Source: Acanthochromis polyacanthus (lineage: Eukaryota > Chordata > Actinopteri > Pomacentridae). Taken from it: a stretch of DNA of 64,000 nt. Below are positions 1 through 12,600 of the stretch, piece by piece. Numbering within the stretch: position 1 is the first letter of the stretch; every line of letters starts with the position of its first letter. The DNA lies in assembly GCF_021347895.1 (NCBI RefSeq), contig NC_067125.1, positions 23,973,621 to 24,037,620 on the forward strand. Direction: 5' to 3'. Position numbers and translations under genes: made by a program. The notes under the pieces were generated by a model that was given only the letters and a program-made list of their open reading frames with translations, was not told where the DNA came from and searched no databases.

Positions 1-56
1 ACCAAATGTGCTGTATGCACCATCATGATGTTTGTAGTTTAGCTGTCTCTGGTAGC
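1..56 (-). CDS. a2ml: gene A exon 25 (partial): TED
   Basis: Reads [19 protein letters not shown] and is cut by the window edge. CACACAG acceptor; same sequence as the start of gene B exon 25. Confidence 0.92.
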
Positions 57-3000
57 CTGTGTGACAAGAGAAACACTCTAATTAGGACATTACTGACACA
101 CATTGTCAGATTACAGAATTTTTGTATTTTTAGGTTCTGAGCTGATTTGTTTATGTTGTCTGTGGATGTAAAGAAAAACTGGTGGCAATTTGGTGCCATT
201 GGCTGACAAAAGAAAAGCAAAAAGATATGATTGGAAAGCGAGGAGGAATGACATTCAACAAGTAGATTTGACTGTCCTGAATGCCTTAACTGTCCCACTG
301 ACCACTGATCATGAAGTTGGAAGCCTTCTCTCTGATGGCTGGAGTCAGCTGCTTTGTGTTTTCTAGGTACTGAAGGATGTAGATATTGGGGGCCAGGAGC
401 ACCATGTTCTGCTCTCCACATCCATAAGGCATCCTCAGAAGACCATCTAGGTGCTGCAGGGCCTGTCCGAGGATGTCACCTGTACAAAAATGCCAAATCA
501 CTCAGACACAGCAGATAACTAACCCAGCCTGTGATTTGAAATAGATTAGAGAAATACATGTTTCAGAGAAATTCTCCAGCATACAGGTGGTCTAACACAG
601 GTCAACATATTTAGAAACAAACTATTGGTAGTGCACAAAAATGCACAGAATTACTTGTAATTTTCTCTATATGCCATAACAATTGTAAAAATTGTAGTTC
701 ACTTTAATTGTTAATTATTGAATATTAGATTTAAGTATGGCAGGAGAATATGAGGTTTACTGTTCATACTGTGGCCATTATAGTGTTGCCACTATAATCA
801 ACATTAATTCACCGTAACTGCTGCCTGTAAATTATGGTAATTTCCTGCTTTTAAAATCTATTAACTGTGAATTGCCAACATCCAGTGGTGGAAAAAAGTT
901 TTTAGACATCCCATGCATTTGTAAAATATTGCATTAAGAATCACTCTAAGGTCTTCAAGTGTAATTTCTTTTAGTACAATCGCAGTCAAAATACTAAACA
1001 AATCCTAAAAAAGCCATTAAAAACTTAAAATTCATTGGTTCCTTAAAAATAAATAACAAATTTTGAATACTGGGTCATTTTAAAACCAGTGATCCACTAA
1101 TTAAAGTTGTGCTTTTTATTAAAAGACACAATTTTTGTTGCTGTGCTTTGTGTCTACATAAAACCAGCACATTTGAAAGTTCGTCAGAGACAAAAATAGC
1201 TAAAACCTAATGCATGAAACACGCCAGAAGATACAAATTCCCAGCCAGCTGCCACCAGATAGCCAGGAACTAAAGGTTTCTTCAGCTAGAAATGACTGCA
1301 TCCTGATCTGCATCTGCAGGAAAAACCACTGAATGACATCACAGGAGTTTCAGCAGCTGTGGTCAAACCAAACTGGTGTTCAGTGTTCCACCGGCACTGT
1401 ACGTGGCTGACTTTTAGATAATGGCTTCAGGTCCTACAAGGCTGTCAAGAAACCCCTGGTAAATGGGACACAGAGGATAGCCCAGTGAACTGGACAGCCA
1501 GGAAGTGGAAGAAGATTCTGTGGTCAGATGAGTCCAGTTTCCATCTTTATTTCCTTCCAGCTTAATGTAAGGGTACGCAGACGGTCAAGCAAAGCATTAT
1601 CTCCAGCATGTGCAGTACCTACTGTCAAGCATGGTGGAGGCAGTATCATGTTTTGGAGATGCATGAGTGCTGCTGGTGTTGGTCATCTCATTATCTGTGA
1701 TGGCACATTGAACTCTGCCAAGTATTGTACCATTCTCCAAACCCACATGCTCCCTTCTGCACGTGCACTGTTCCGTCAAAGTCAAACTGGATGTTTCATC
1801 AAGATAATGCTCCTTGAACACATCCAGGACCAGTAGAACTTGGCTGCAGCAGCACAGTATCCAGGTCTTAGTGTGACCAGCTCAATCCCCGGACATTAGA
1901 GCCATTGAAGATCTGTGGTGGATTATCAAAAGGTCTGTTTCAAAGTGTAAACTAAAGAATTAGAAGATTTAAAAGCAGTAACTCAAGAACACTGGGACAA
2001 GATTACCCCTCAACTTGTGAAAGGCTGGTGGGGAACATCCAGCCATGATTAGAACTCTACTGCGTGCTAATGGCAGGACTACTAAATATGAATTTGATGT
2101 GATAATTTATTTATTTCAGTTTTGAACACATTCTCTGTTCTTTGTTGACTTAGATTTCGAAAATATTGAGAACTGACATGCTGAAGCTGTCAAGAATTTA
2201 GTTTTGTTAGTTTTTCTTGTAAACAAACAAAAAAATATATATAATTTGTATTTGTTTGCCTAAAGCAGCCAAACCTTTTGAAACACAAAGAAGATTTTTC
2301 CACATATATTACATGATAATATTTGAGAATAGATGAAGTTTTAAGTAAGTCCGAAAACTTTTTTTCCATCACTGTATACCATAAACACCAATGTGTCTTT
2401 CATCTTTATGATCCAGAACTGAAATTTAAAAACTCATTTTAAATGCATTTACCTCTAAAACATCAAAAACTATAAACAGAAAGAGTTAAGGCAAGTTACA
2501 TTTTTATGAACTGGGAACATTTATTTAAAGGTAACGATGTAAAACAACATGACAAAGTGTATTCTAATAAAGATATTTTAGAAAATAAGAGAAAAAAATG
2601 CAGCTAATAGAAAAAAAATGAGAAAATAAACTATTTCAGGGCAGAACTTGGAATAATATTCTTAGTTATGCTTTGTGTCCTGTTGTGTGAACCACATAAG
2701 ATTACATAGTAGCCTGCTGTTAATTCTGATTCATTTTTTAAGCTCTAAGAAAGCATCAGGTTTTATAGTATTTAACAGCATTTGGAAAAATGGTACATTT
2801 CTATTGGATTTTTACAGGAATTCATTGCAGTCATGGCTTCTTGGAGCCTGTTTAACTTGTCATAGATTGGTTGGGTTAAACAAGGTCAAATGAATTCAGT
2901 TTTACCTGAGACTGTTACTAAAGCGCGGGCAGATCCTTCAATTACATTTTCAGGGAGATGTGGATCTATTTCCTGCATGATAGTGCTTCCTGTGTAAAGA

Positions 3001-3532
3001 CAGAGACAATTGTTTAACAGAGAGAAGCTCAAAGACAAGTCAATTATAAAACAATGTCCAATGGATCATGAATTGTAAACGGCCAAACTGATAATTAGAT
3101 GCCAACAAAGAGAGAGGTCTCTGGGCATCATCACTTATTCTATCAGTGTGATCAAATGTTTAAATAAATTACTTGTAAAAGAAGGTGATAAACCTCTCAG
3201 TTAACATTTTTTAATCATACAATGTACTAGACCTCTTCACACTTCTAGCATTTGGGTCTCCTTTCTCTAAGTATTTGATGGGCCAGTGGGTGACCCATAG
3301 ACAGGGGCTACAGTCCCCCGACTCAGTAGTCATGGGTTGGAGTCTGGCTGCAGGTCCTCCCCCTACTCATGTCTGCAGTAAATCATACTGACCGTTGGGG
3401 CAGTGCCAGGAGCTAACTGTCTTGGTCATCTCAACTCCCTCAGCCTGAGAAAAGGAAATAATGTTTATAAGGAGATTCAGAGTCAACTTTATGAGTAAAA
3501 AAAATGATCAAATGCTTCAATGCCCTGAACAT

Positions 3533-3619
<87 letters not shown>

Positions 3620-6600
3620 ACTGTTTAAAAGTTTGGGGTCACTTAGAATCACTTAGAAGTGTCCTTATTTTGGAGAGAAAATCATTTTTTCAGTGAAGAT
3701 AACATTAAATTAATGATAAATCCAGTCTAGACATTCTTTGTGGTAAATGACTATTGTAGCTGGAACAGGCGTAAACTAACCGTGACGTCACCCGTTGGTT
3801 TCAACGCCGAGAAAATGAAGCCCGGATTTTGCTACTTCCTGGTCGCCGTTTTGGATTTTTTGGAGCCAGTGACGTAAAAAGCGTCATCAAACAGGCTGGA
3901 CCAGAGAGCAACTAGGGGCAGGATTGGCAGAAGACTCTCTTATCCCGCCCACATTTTACCGCAGAGGCTTCTGTTGCTGTCTATCAAATGTAGCCACGCC
4001 CCCTGGCCCCTGGCTCAGCCAATTTTAACGATTTATTTAAAATTCAGTATTGATTTATTTTAAGATCGGCCACCTGATCTCTCATTTTGACCATGAAAAC
4101 TAACGGGAAAAAAATCCTGAGCTGTAGAAAATCAGTCTGTCAAATTTAATTTTTTCCAAAAATGAATTGGGGTCTATGGAGAAAAAGCTTTTTGGAGCCA
4201 ACCCTAGCGGACGGCGTGATATTGCAAGTTTTTGACACTTCCGGGTGGGCTTCAAATTTGGAGCCAGATGCTACGTCCATCTTTATATACAGTCTATGAG
4301 CTGGAAACAGCTGATTTTTAATGGAATATCTCCACAGGGGTACAGATGAACATTTCCAGCAACCATCACTCCTGTGTTCTAATGCTACATTGTGTTAGCT
4401 AATGCTGTTGAAAGGCTCATTGATGATTAGAAAACCCTTGTGCAGTTATGCTAGCACATGGATAAAAGTGTGAGTTTTCATGGAAAGCATGAAATTGCCT
4501 GGGTGACCCCAAACTTTTGAACGGTAGTGTATATATATTTCATTTTATTTACATGGTACTAACCTTGAATATGACAGATCTAGTAACCGTGTCGATGTGA
4601 CCTCTGTCTGGGACGCTCACAATCTCATTGTTACAAGAAACAACAGATCTCACGGCTCCAGCAGACACAGTCACATTCACAACCCCTAAACAAGATCAGC
4701 GCTGTAAATGACTCCAGTATCAACACATTTTGTTGCTGAGATGAATCTCACTGATTTCACAGAGATGAAAAAGAGATGTGCTGGGAAAAAAGAGGCAGCA
4801 GTTCCTCCACCCTGACTCCATTTAACCTTCACACCAGGGTGGATTAAAGGTTGCGACTCACCTATGGTTATGGGGGTCATGATATAGGGCAAGGTCTTGC
4901 GCTCATTGCCACACAAACAGACAGTGTAGTTAACACCAGGGACAAGGTTGAGGGTGTACTCTGTGGAGAGTTTTGGATGTACTTTGACCTGTTCAACAAA
5001 CACAACAATATATGACTAAACACTTCTACAATACCATAAATCAAATTTAAGTCACAGCATAAATGTAGAACATCACCACAGTCCTTGAGTGTTGAAGTCA
5101 TTTTGTAAAGACTCCTCCTATCCTATCTACAATGTTAACATGTCCGTATGGTGGAATTATATGCTGGAAGACATGATGAACCTTCACACTGCAGAAACAT
5201 GCATTCAGACTTACAGACTTGTATCCTGTTAACTTGCAGGCTGGAACTTTCTGTATCACTATTCTTTTCAGAATAAGTTTCTGGTGTCAACATGTATGGC
5301 TGAATCACACCAATATTACATCTTGTCACTGTGTAGCGTCCAGCAGTTTAACACCCTCCTGAAGTTTGACTGATGACTGTGTCCTCAAACCTAATGCTGT
5401 CATTTATCACCAGTCATATCATGTTTCTTGAGGTTTACTGCTGAAGGATGTGTTCTGTAACTACTGCATTCTCTAACAAGTGTCATTGCCTGCAGGTCAT
5501 AATATTGTGACTTTCAAAGCAGAACAATGGTGATTTTTCCATACACAGCTCTCCTGGAGGCTGTGATATGTCTCTTTGGTCACGTAATTCACCCAGCTAG
5601 CTCTGGTAAATGGCTGCTCTGTTGAGGTTTTTCAAACCTAAACCAACAGGCTGTTTTAACCTTAACTCATCACCACAAAGTGCCCAACTTTTAATATCTA
5701 ACAGCTTAATTTACACCAAGACTGGTTCTAATCCTAGCACAGAAAAGAGAACCTGAAAGTCAGTGCATTGCCTCGGCTTCCTCTGTCTAACCCTGAACCC
5801 TACACCAGGAAGGGATGGATGGAGAGACAGGCAGGGACTTCATAGAGTCCTCTTAGACTCCTCTTAGAGTCACAAACAGTGTAGAGTAACACTGAAGTCA
5901 TTTAAGGCAGAAAGGGACTGTTTTCATGGAAAAAAAACTTCTAAATAAGTAACTTTAACACAGAGATGAGATATTAGGGGTTTGATCAACAACTATGGAG
6001 GGACTTGAAAATTTACTATCAGGACTTGAAGGACTTTAAATAACTGCACTGTTGGTTTTAAAAATGATTGTCTTTCAGTATAGAAAAGAAGACTGAACTG
6101 TCTGAAGGCGTATTTTGCAAAAACAGTGTGTTCAAAGTCAGATATGAAATTATCAGGTAAAATAAAATTACACAGTTCTACAATTTCATTTAGCCTTGTT
6201 GAGATAATGTCGAAAATAATTCAAGAATGATGAGGAGAAAATATCACCATTTGCCAATAAAAATAGCTACAGGGCCATCACAGTAAGAGGAGACACAATA
6301 CTGTGTTATTCCACTACAGGGGGAGACTTGATGTTCTCTGTAGTTAGATGGAAAAAATAGAAACATGTGTCAGGATTTGCAGGTGGCCAAAAAGAGTTAC
6401 AAAATATCCGTTTGTTCCATTATCTCTGGCTCTGACATTTAAGGTATTCATCCATTTAATTAGGAGTGAAGTCATTCATGTTCATCACTGATCAAGCTCA
6501 AGCTAATGAATGAAGTCAGTTTTTTCTCATTCCTCTGGAAGGACAGAAGCTCTGACAGTATGTAAGTACTGGAGAATCAAATGATAAGATAATCTCAAAT

Positions 6601-9600
6601 GGCATTAAATATTGGATGATTTTACATGAAATTTGGTACATAAATGTATTTTCACCACTGGTTCATCTGGAACTTTGGTGACCCTCTGGCTTTTCATGTT
6701 TGAGTCAGTTTGCCGCTCACTTAAGTTAATGACAAACACATACTTCCTAAGCTAACTGCTGTGCTTTGTGTTTGATGCTAATTAGCAAACGGTAGTATGC
6801 TAACACACCCTATCGTCATGTGTCTTCATGAGCATTTGCCAAAAACGTTTAGATCAAATAAAATGATTCGTTACCACAATGCAGCTTGACAGGTAGTTGA
6901 AGACGGTTGCCTTCAGTTCAAAGTGCTCCCCCTGGATGATGGAGTAGGGCAGCGTAAAGTCCAGGAAGAAGGGCTGGAAGACAGTGATTTGTTTACGAGG
7001 AGCCAAACCAAATTCAGGAGACAAACAGAAAGTCTCTGTCTCCCAGGTGGTGATGGTGTCTGGGGCAGTGAGAGACACGTTCTTCGTTCCAGATGATCTG
7101 GATCAGCAGATACACATAAACACATTTAGTCAGATGGTAAAGCGTACTTATAAAAAAACACTTTCGTTAAAATCTAACAGTGAGTTACTGTGACCTGAGA
7201 ATATCCTGCTGCATTTTCAGAAAGAAGTACAATTCCATGTTGTTGAAGAAATTCAGGCAATAATTCTCATATGTGAAGAAATACTAGAATTCTGAACATG
7301 ATGCACAAAGACCTTTTCCTATATGCAACCATTTATACTGACCAAATATACTTTCATTACATTTATCTCTTCAATGAGAAAGCTGGAAATGCATATGGGA
7401 CCATGAATGTACTCAAAGGTGCTCTGATTTTGCCTCATTTCAAGCTCACCCAACTTCCACTAGGTCCCAAATCCAAGTCTCAGGAAAGAAGCTGCGACCT
7501 GGTGCAGCATCAGGAGAAGTAGGAGCTGCTAATAAGACAGGAAACATCTCTACATGCATTGTGTCCGTCCTGACCACTGGATTATTGTATCCATAACCAA
7601 CATGTGAAAAGAAACAAGGAAATATTTTTTATTAGAAACAGACACCAGAAAGGCCAAAAATCAATATTTTAATTTCAGTAAATATGAAGCATGTGACACT
7701 GGACAGATCAAAACAAAAAAAAATGTCACCATGAGGGATACGATAATATTTTCTTCCACTGTACAGGAGGCATGAAGGTACTTCAATGAGCAGGTTTGTT
7801 GCCATCTCCAGTCCTACATTCTAGACAATCCAACAAAACAGAAACATCACCAGAAAGTTCACTGCAGGTCCAGCAACTTAAACTCACACACACGTATAAA
7901 TGAATGGACAGCAAGAGAGAGATTTTATACAGTGCTTTAGACTCCCTGTCATAAAAACGGGAAAATATTTATTAATATTTTACAAATCTGTCAAAAAATG
8001 TTTTTGTATTGCTATTTATCAAGCAAATAACAAATTGGAACAACTAAATAGTCCTTATTCACATATATTAATCAAAAATCCTAATATGACCTCCTTTGGT
8101 CCTGATAACACCGGCATTCTTGCTGTCATTGTTTTTATGGCCTTTGAGAGTCTCTTTTGTTATTGAGCTCCAAATAGTTTCTAGCTGTTCCCAGAGACTT
8201 GCTTTGGATGAAACTTTAGTGCAATCTGTCTATAATTCACTAAATCCCAGATCTGTTCAATTGCATTCAAGTCTGGACTTTGACTTGGCCAGTCCATCAG
8301 TTCTACATTTTTTTTTTTGGTCCAGTCGTCTCTGCACAGCTTTGAAGTCTCCTTGGGGTCTATGAACCCACGACCAATCAAGTTCAGTCCAGAAGGTATT
8401 TCATGATGCAGCAACATGTTGGTGTGTGTATCTTGTTCATGATACCATCGATTTCAGCTAATTTGCTCATGCCGTTTCCACAGATAGAACCACATGCCAT
8501 AATGGAATATCCACCATGTTTCACTATGGGTGCAATGCATCTAACATCAAAATGTTCTCCAGCTTTTCTGAGGACAAAAACATGACGATGCTGACCGAAG
8601 AGTTGAAACTTGGACTCAGCCATCCAGAGTACCTTCTTCCAGTCATCTACAGTCCAGTGTTTGTGCTCACTGGCAAATTTTAGGCATTTGTCAATCAATA
8701 ATGGCTTCTGAGCAGCTATTCTTCCCTTTAAACCTTGTTCCTTCGTTTGTCTGCTTATGGTCATTCTGATCTGGAAGCATTAATCTCTGCCTGAAGATCA
8801 GCAGTGGTCTTCCTTCTGTCTCTAGTACTTCAAATCTTGAGGTGTCTGACATCTGTTTCAGTTCGCTTTTGTTTTCAGCCTTTCCTAAGTACATTTTGTA
8901 AGTAGCAGTCTCTATAATCCAGTCCACGCTATACTTGACCACACACTGGGAACACTTTAGGTTTTTCCCTATTTGTCTCAAAAACCATCCAGCATCATGA
9001 AGTGTTTTAATTCAGACTCTGTCTTTCTCAGTGAGCTCCCTACACTTCACCTTTTTGAACAGGAGTGAGAAATTTTAAACTAAATTCACTATTTTATATC
9101 TAAATTTGTGCCAGAACACTGAAATTCTATGACAAGTCAGAGATTATTCAAGAATGACATACAACCAATAAAACAATTTTTAAGTTCAGGAATGCAGACT
9201 ATTAACTGTAATTTGGCATCTCTGTCAAAAAATAATAATGTGCTTTACTAATGTTTCTGCTTTTTTGTAAAACAGTAAATTTGAGAATTCATGGATAACA
9301 GCAATAATTATATTTTAGCATTTAGCAAACATAAAAAAATATTCTGGTAATCAGCAATACTGTTAATTTAGGGGTGGCAAACACCTTACACTAGGTGGTA
9401 GTCTAGTACAGTTGTTAAGCTTTGTATATCACATACACACAGAGACACATAAATTGTATATTACCTTGAAAACTGTGTACGCATCGTGCATGTACTGATC
9501 AGGATGAGACAAAATGGATCTTTTTTGTCTCACAGGCAGGCATTCTGTGACATTGGTTACATTCATGACAGGCAACAAGTCAAAGATCTGAAAAAGAAAA

Positions 9601-12600
9601 AAGTTTCAAAGCTATAAACTGACATTTGTTATACATACAAGATTGGACTGTCATGGTCCCTGCCCCAGTCCCTGTTCTTCATCTCCTTCTTCCTGTTGAG
9701 TTTCCGTTACAGTTTTTCGCAAAATAAAAGCGATATTTCTAAAATTTCGGCAAAGTATATTTGCGCTTTAAATTTTTTTCCATTGAAGGTTGTTCTGGGC
9801 AGAAGCATCGTAACTCTCGTAAAATATCATCCCACGAGATTTCACTGCAGGAAGATGGACGCCCAAAACCTGTTGCGTGTAGGTGTTGTTATGTTTATCT
9901 TTGCTGTCTCGTATGGCAGTGATGTTTTTCTCAAGAATAATGGCAAGAAAAGTGTCGGTCTCATCTTCTGTCCACACATACCGCGCCATGTTTACTCAGA
10001 GAGAACTGGTCATGTGACCAGGTACGTCACGTCCGGTGACGTATAATTGCGGAAAAAGTGGTTCCATTGCGCTTTTGCGATAATTTTCAATATCGAAACA
10101 TCTGAAAAACCACCTCATGAGAGCGTAAAAACTTTTTAGGAATATTTTAGTCCTTTTTCAAAATTCGGGTGTTTCCATTACCAGTTTTTTATTGCACGAT
10201 TTACATTTTGCGCATATCTAAGGGTAATGGAAACGCAGCTATTTGTCTCTCTTGCCTGTCCGTCACTCTTCCTGTGTTTCTCTTTCCTGTATGTCTCTCT
10301 CTATTTGTCCCTCTGGCTTCCTTGTCTCTCTCGCTCACTCTCCTGCTCTTGCTGTTGGCACTGCTGATTGCTGGGATGAATGTCAGCTGTGGCAATCAGC
10401 TCACTCAGTTCAACAGTTCCCGCTCATGCCTCCAGGTATATAAACTCAGTTCATTCACTCACTCCCTGCTGGACAAGACTGTCAGATCCCTGCCTTCCTC
10501 CAGACTCACATCCCCACATGAACTCAGCTTTCCCCTTGGATTTCCACCTGCCTCTGCTTTGTCTCTAGATCCTGTCACGGACGCAACTTTTTCCTTGTGT
10601 TTCTACCGGTTCCATCTCTGTATCCAGCCTCCTGTTTTCCGTCAAGTTTCCTGTCAGCTCCCAGATTCCCTGTGCCTGTCTGTCAGCCCCTTAGTTAGTT
10701 CCCTGGTTTTTGTGAGTACACTTCTGTTTGCTTAGTTTTTACTGTTCAGTTCTTCTCTTGGATTTTCTGTTTTTAGTTTAGTTTGGGTTGTGCTTGTTCT
10801 TTGTATCAAGTTTAGTTTTAGTTTTCCCCTTGATCTTAGTTCGCTATTCTGCGAGGTTCCCATCCACTATAGTATTATTAGTTCTGCATTTCTGCCTTTT
10901 GTTAATTTACTTTGGTTTTTGTTTAAATACAGCTTTCTGATACTCCACTGGTCTGCCTGTAATCGGTCTGTATTGGGTTCTCTGATTCCCTCCCCTCTTC
11001 TTGTGTAACATGGACAGAACATCAAGTGATTACATACATAAAAATATACTGATAACAACTGAACTGTAGCTGTTAAACTGACTTTTGTGTCAGCTTGCCT
11101 CCCTGAGGGGAAGAAAAGTACAGTGTGATTTATCGCTAGATTTTGATCCATCTTGTCTCCATGTCAAAGTTTATTTAGAATTACGAGTAACTAATAAATT
11201 GCCGCTGACACCTTGAAGGAAAAGTGAGCCAAGTGCTTATTCAGACACGAGGCCGACATGTTCAGATGATGTCATCAGGAAGGAGTGCATGTCTGAAAGG
11301 GGTTTATCTTATCTATGGCTAACACCAGCATTTACCACATCTGGAGTAAGAGTCTTCCCTGGCTCTTTGATGAGGACACTCTGATCAATGATGCTAACAC
11401 CACACAGAGAGTTTGGGTTTGCCGTCAACTGCATGTTGATGTCCTCTCCTGGGACAGCTGAGGACGGTGAAGACTCCAGCGACACCTGACACACACAACA
11501 CATCAAACCAGTCACACTTTATGAGTACAGACATAAACTAATGATGTTGCCATAAGTTCTAACTTTTATACATGCAACAACGCACTAATTGAGCTCTGTG
11601 TCTTCAGGGCAGATCATTGTTCAGTACATAGCTCAGCAGTTAAACTGTCACAGACAGTGTAGTCAAGTGTTCTGTTCACTTTTCGGGCACATGCAACAAC
11701 AACGTTATCATCCATTCCGCATAAGTTAGCTGACTGATGTTACCCTGGATTTGTATGCCATGGTTTCAGAAAATGAACATGCTGTACCCTCAACATGAAT
11801 TAACTTGTGGTGAGTAGAGTAACTAGAGAGACTGCACACAGATTGCACCACAACATCACAATGCCTCTAGAGCATCCATGTCAACTCACCTAACCATAAT
11901 CTGTGTACTGTCAGCGTCACAAGTGTGAGGAATATTCGTTTATAGAAAATGATTTAATGATTCAGTAATAGAAGTTTACTATGGATTTGAACACCTACTA
12001 TGAAAGAAAAAGTAGGAGTGTCACCTTTGAAAATGTAGACACTTTGTCAAAGTATAATTTATGACAGAGCTGTATTGGATTGCATTAGACTTCAGTTATA
12101 TCCCAAAAAATGAAGCTACATTTAATGTTTCTGATATATTTTATTTCTTTATTGAAGATATAACGGAATTACAGAAAAGAATCAAGACTGTCAAAAATTC
12201 TACAAAGTTTTTTAATTGGGGGGCTGCTTGTTCAGATTGGGGAAAAATGATGGTGTCATAGAACATCTTTCACATATCTGTAATGAATGGTAACATGATC
12301 CAATAAAATTGCTTCCAGGAACAGAAAATAGTTTTTCTGGCAAAAATCAACAAATTACTTAAAAAGTGTAATTATCAGCTGTGAAGCTACATTTAACAAG
12401 ATCCTCTGTTTCAATGTAGGACCAAACAACTTAATGATACACAAAATTAACATTTTCTTGCTAGAGACCGAAAATGAATAGAACTCGTTTCTGAAAATCT
12501 AAGATTTTTTTTATTTGGGAAGATGCATATTTATTGTTGTTAATCTGATTTCTATTAAACTGTAATGTAATATAAAGAAAGTATCCTCAGGGTTTTGGAG

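Noticed and set aside
3290..3392. Possible SINE or tRNA-like sequence beside exon A22
   Set aside because: Only a vague GGGTTGGAGTC box-B-like match; edges and tail could not be found.
3440..3652. Frame encoding poly-Val-Cys
   Set aside because: Direct translation of the CA/GT microsatellite; shadows exon A22.
10169..10735. 188-codon plus-strand frame rich in Leu and Ser
   Set aside because: It lies across the solo LTR and nested element, has low-complexity composition from a CT-rich strand and no known motif.
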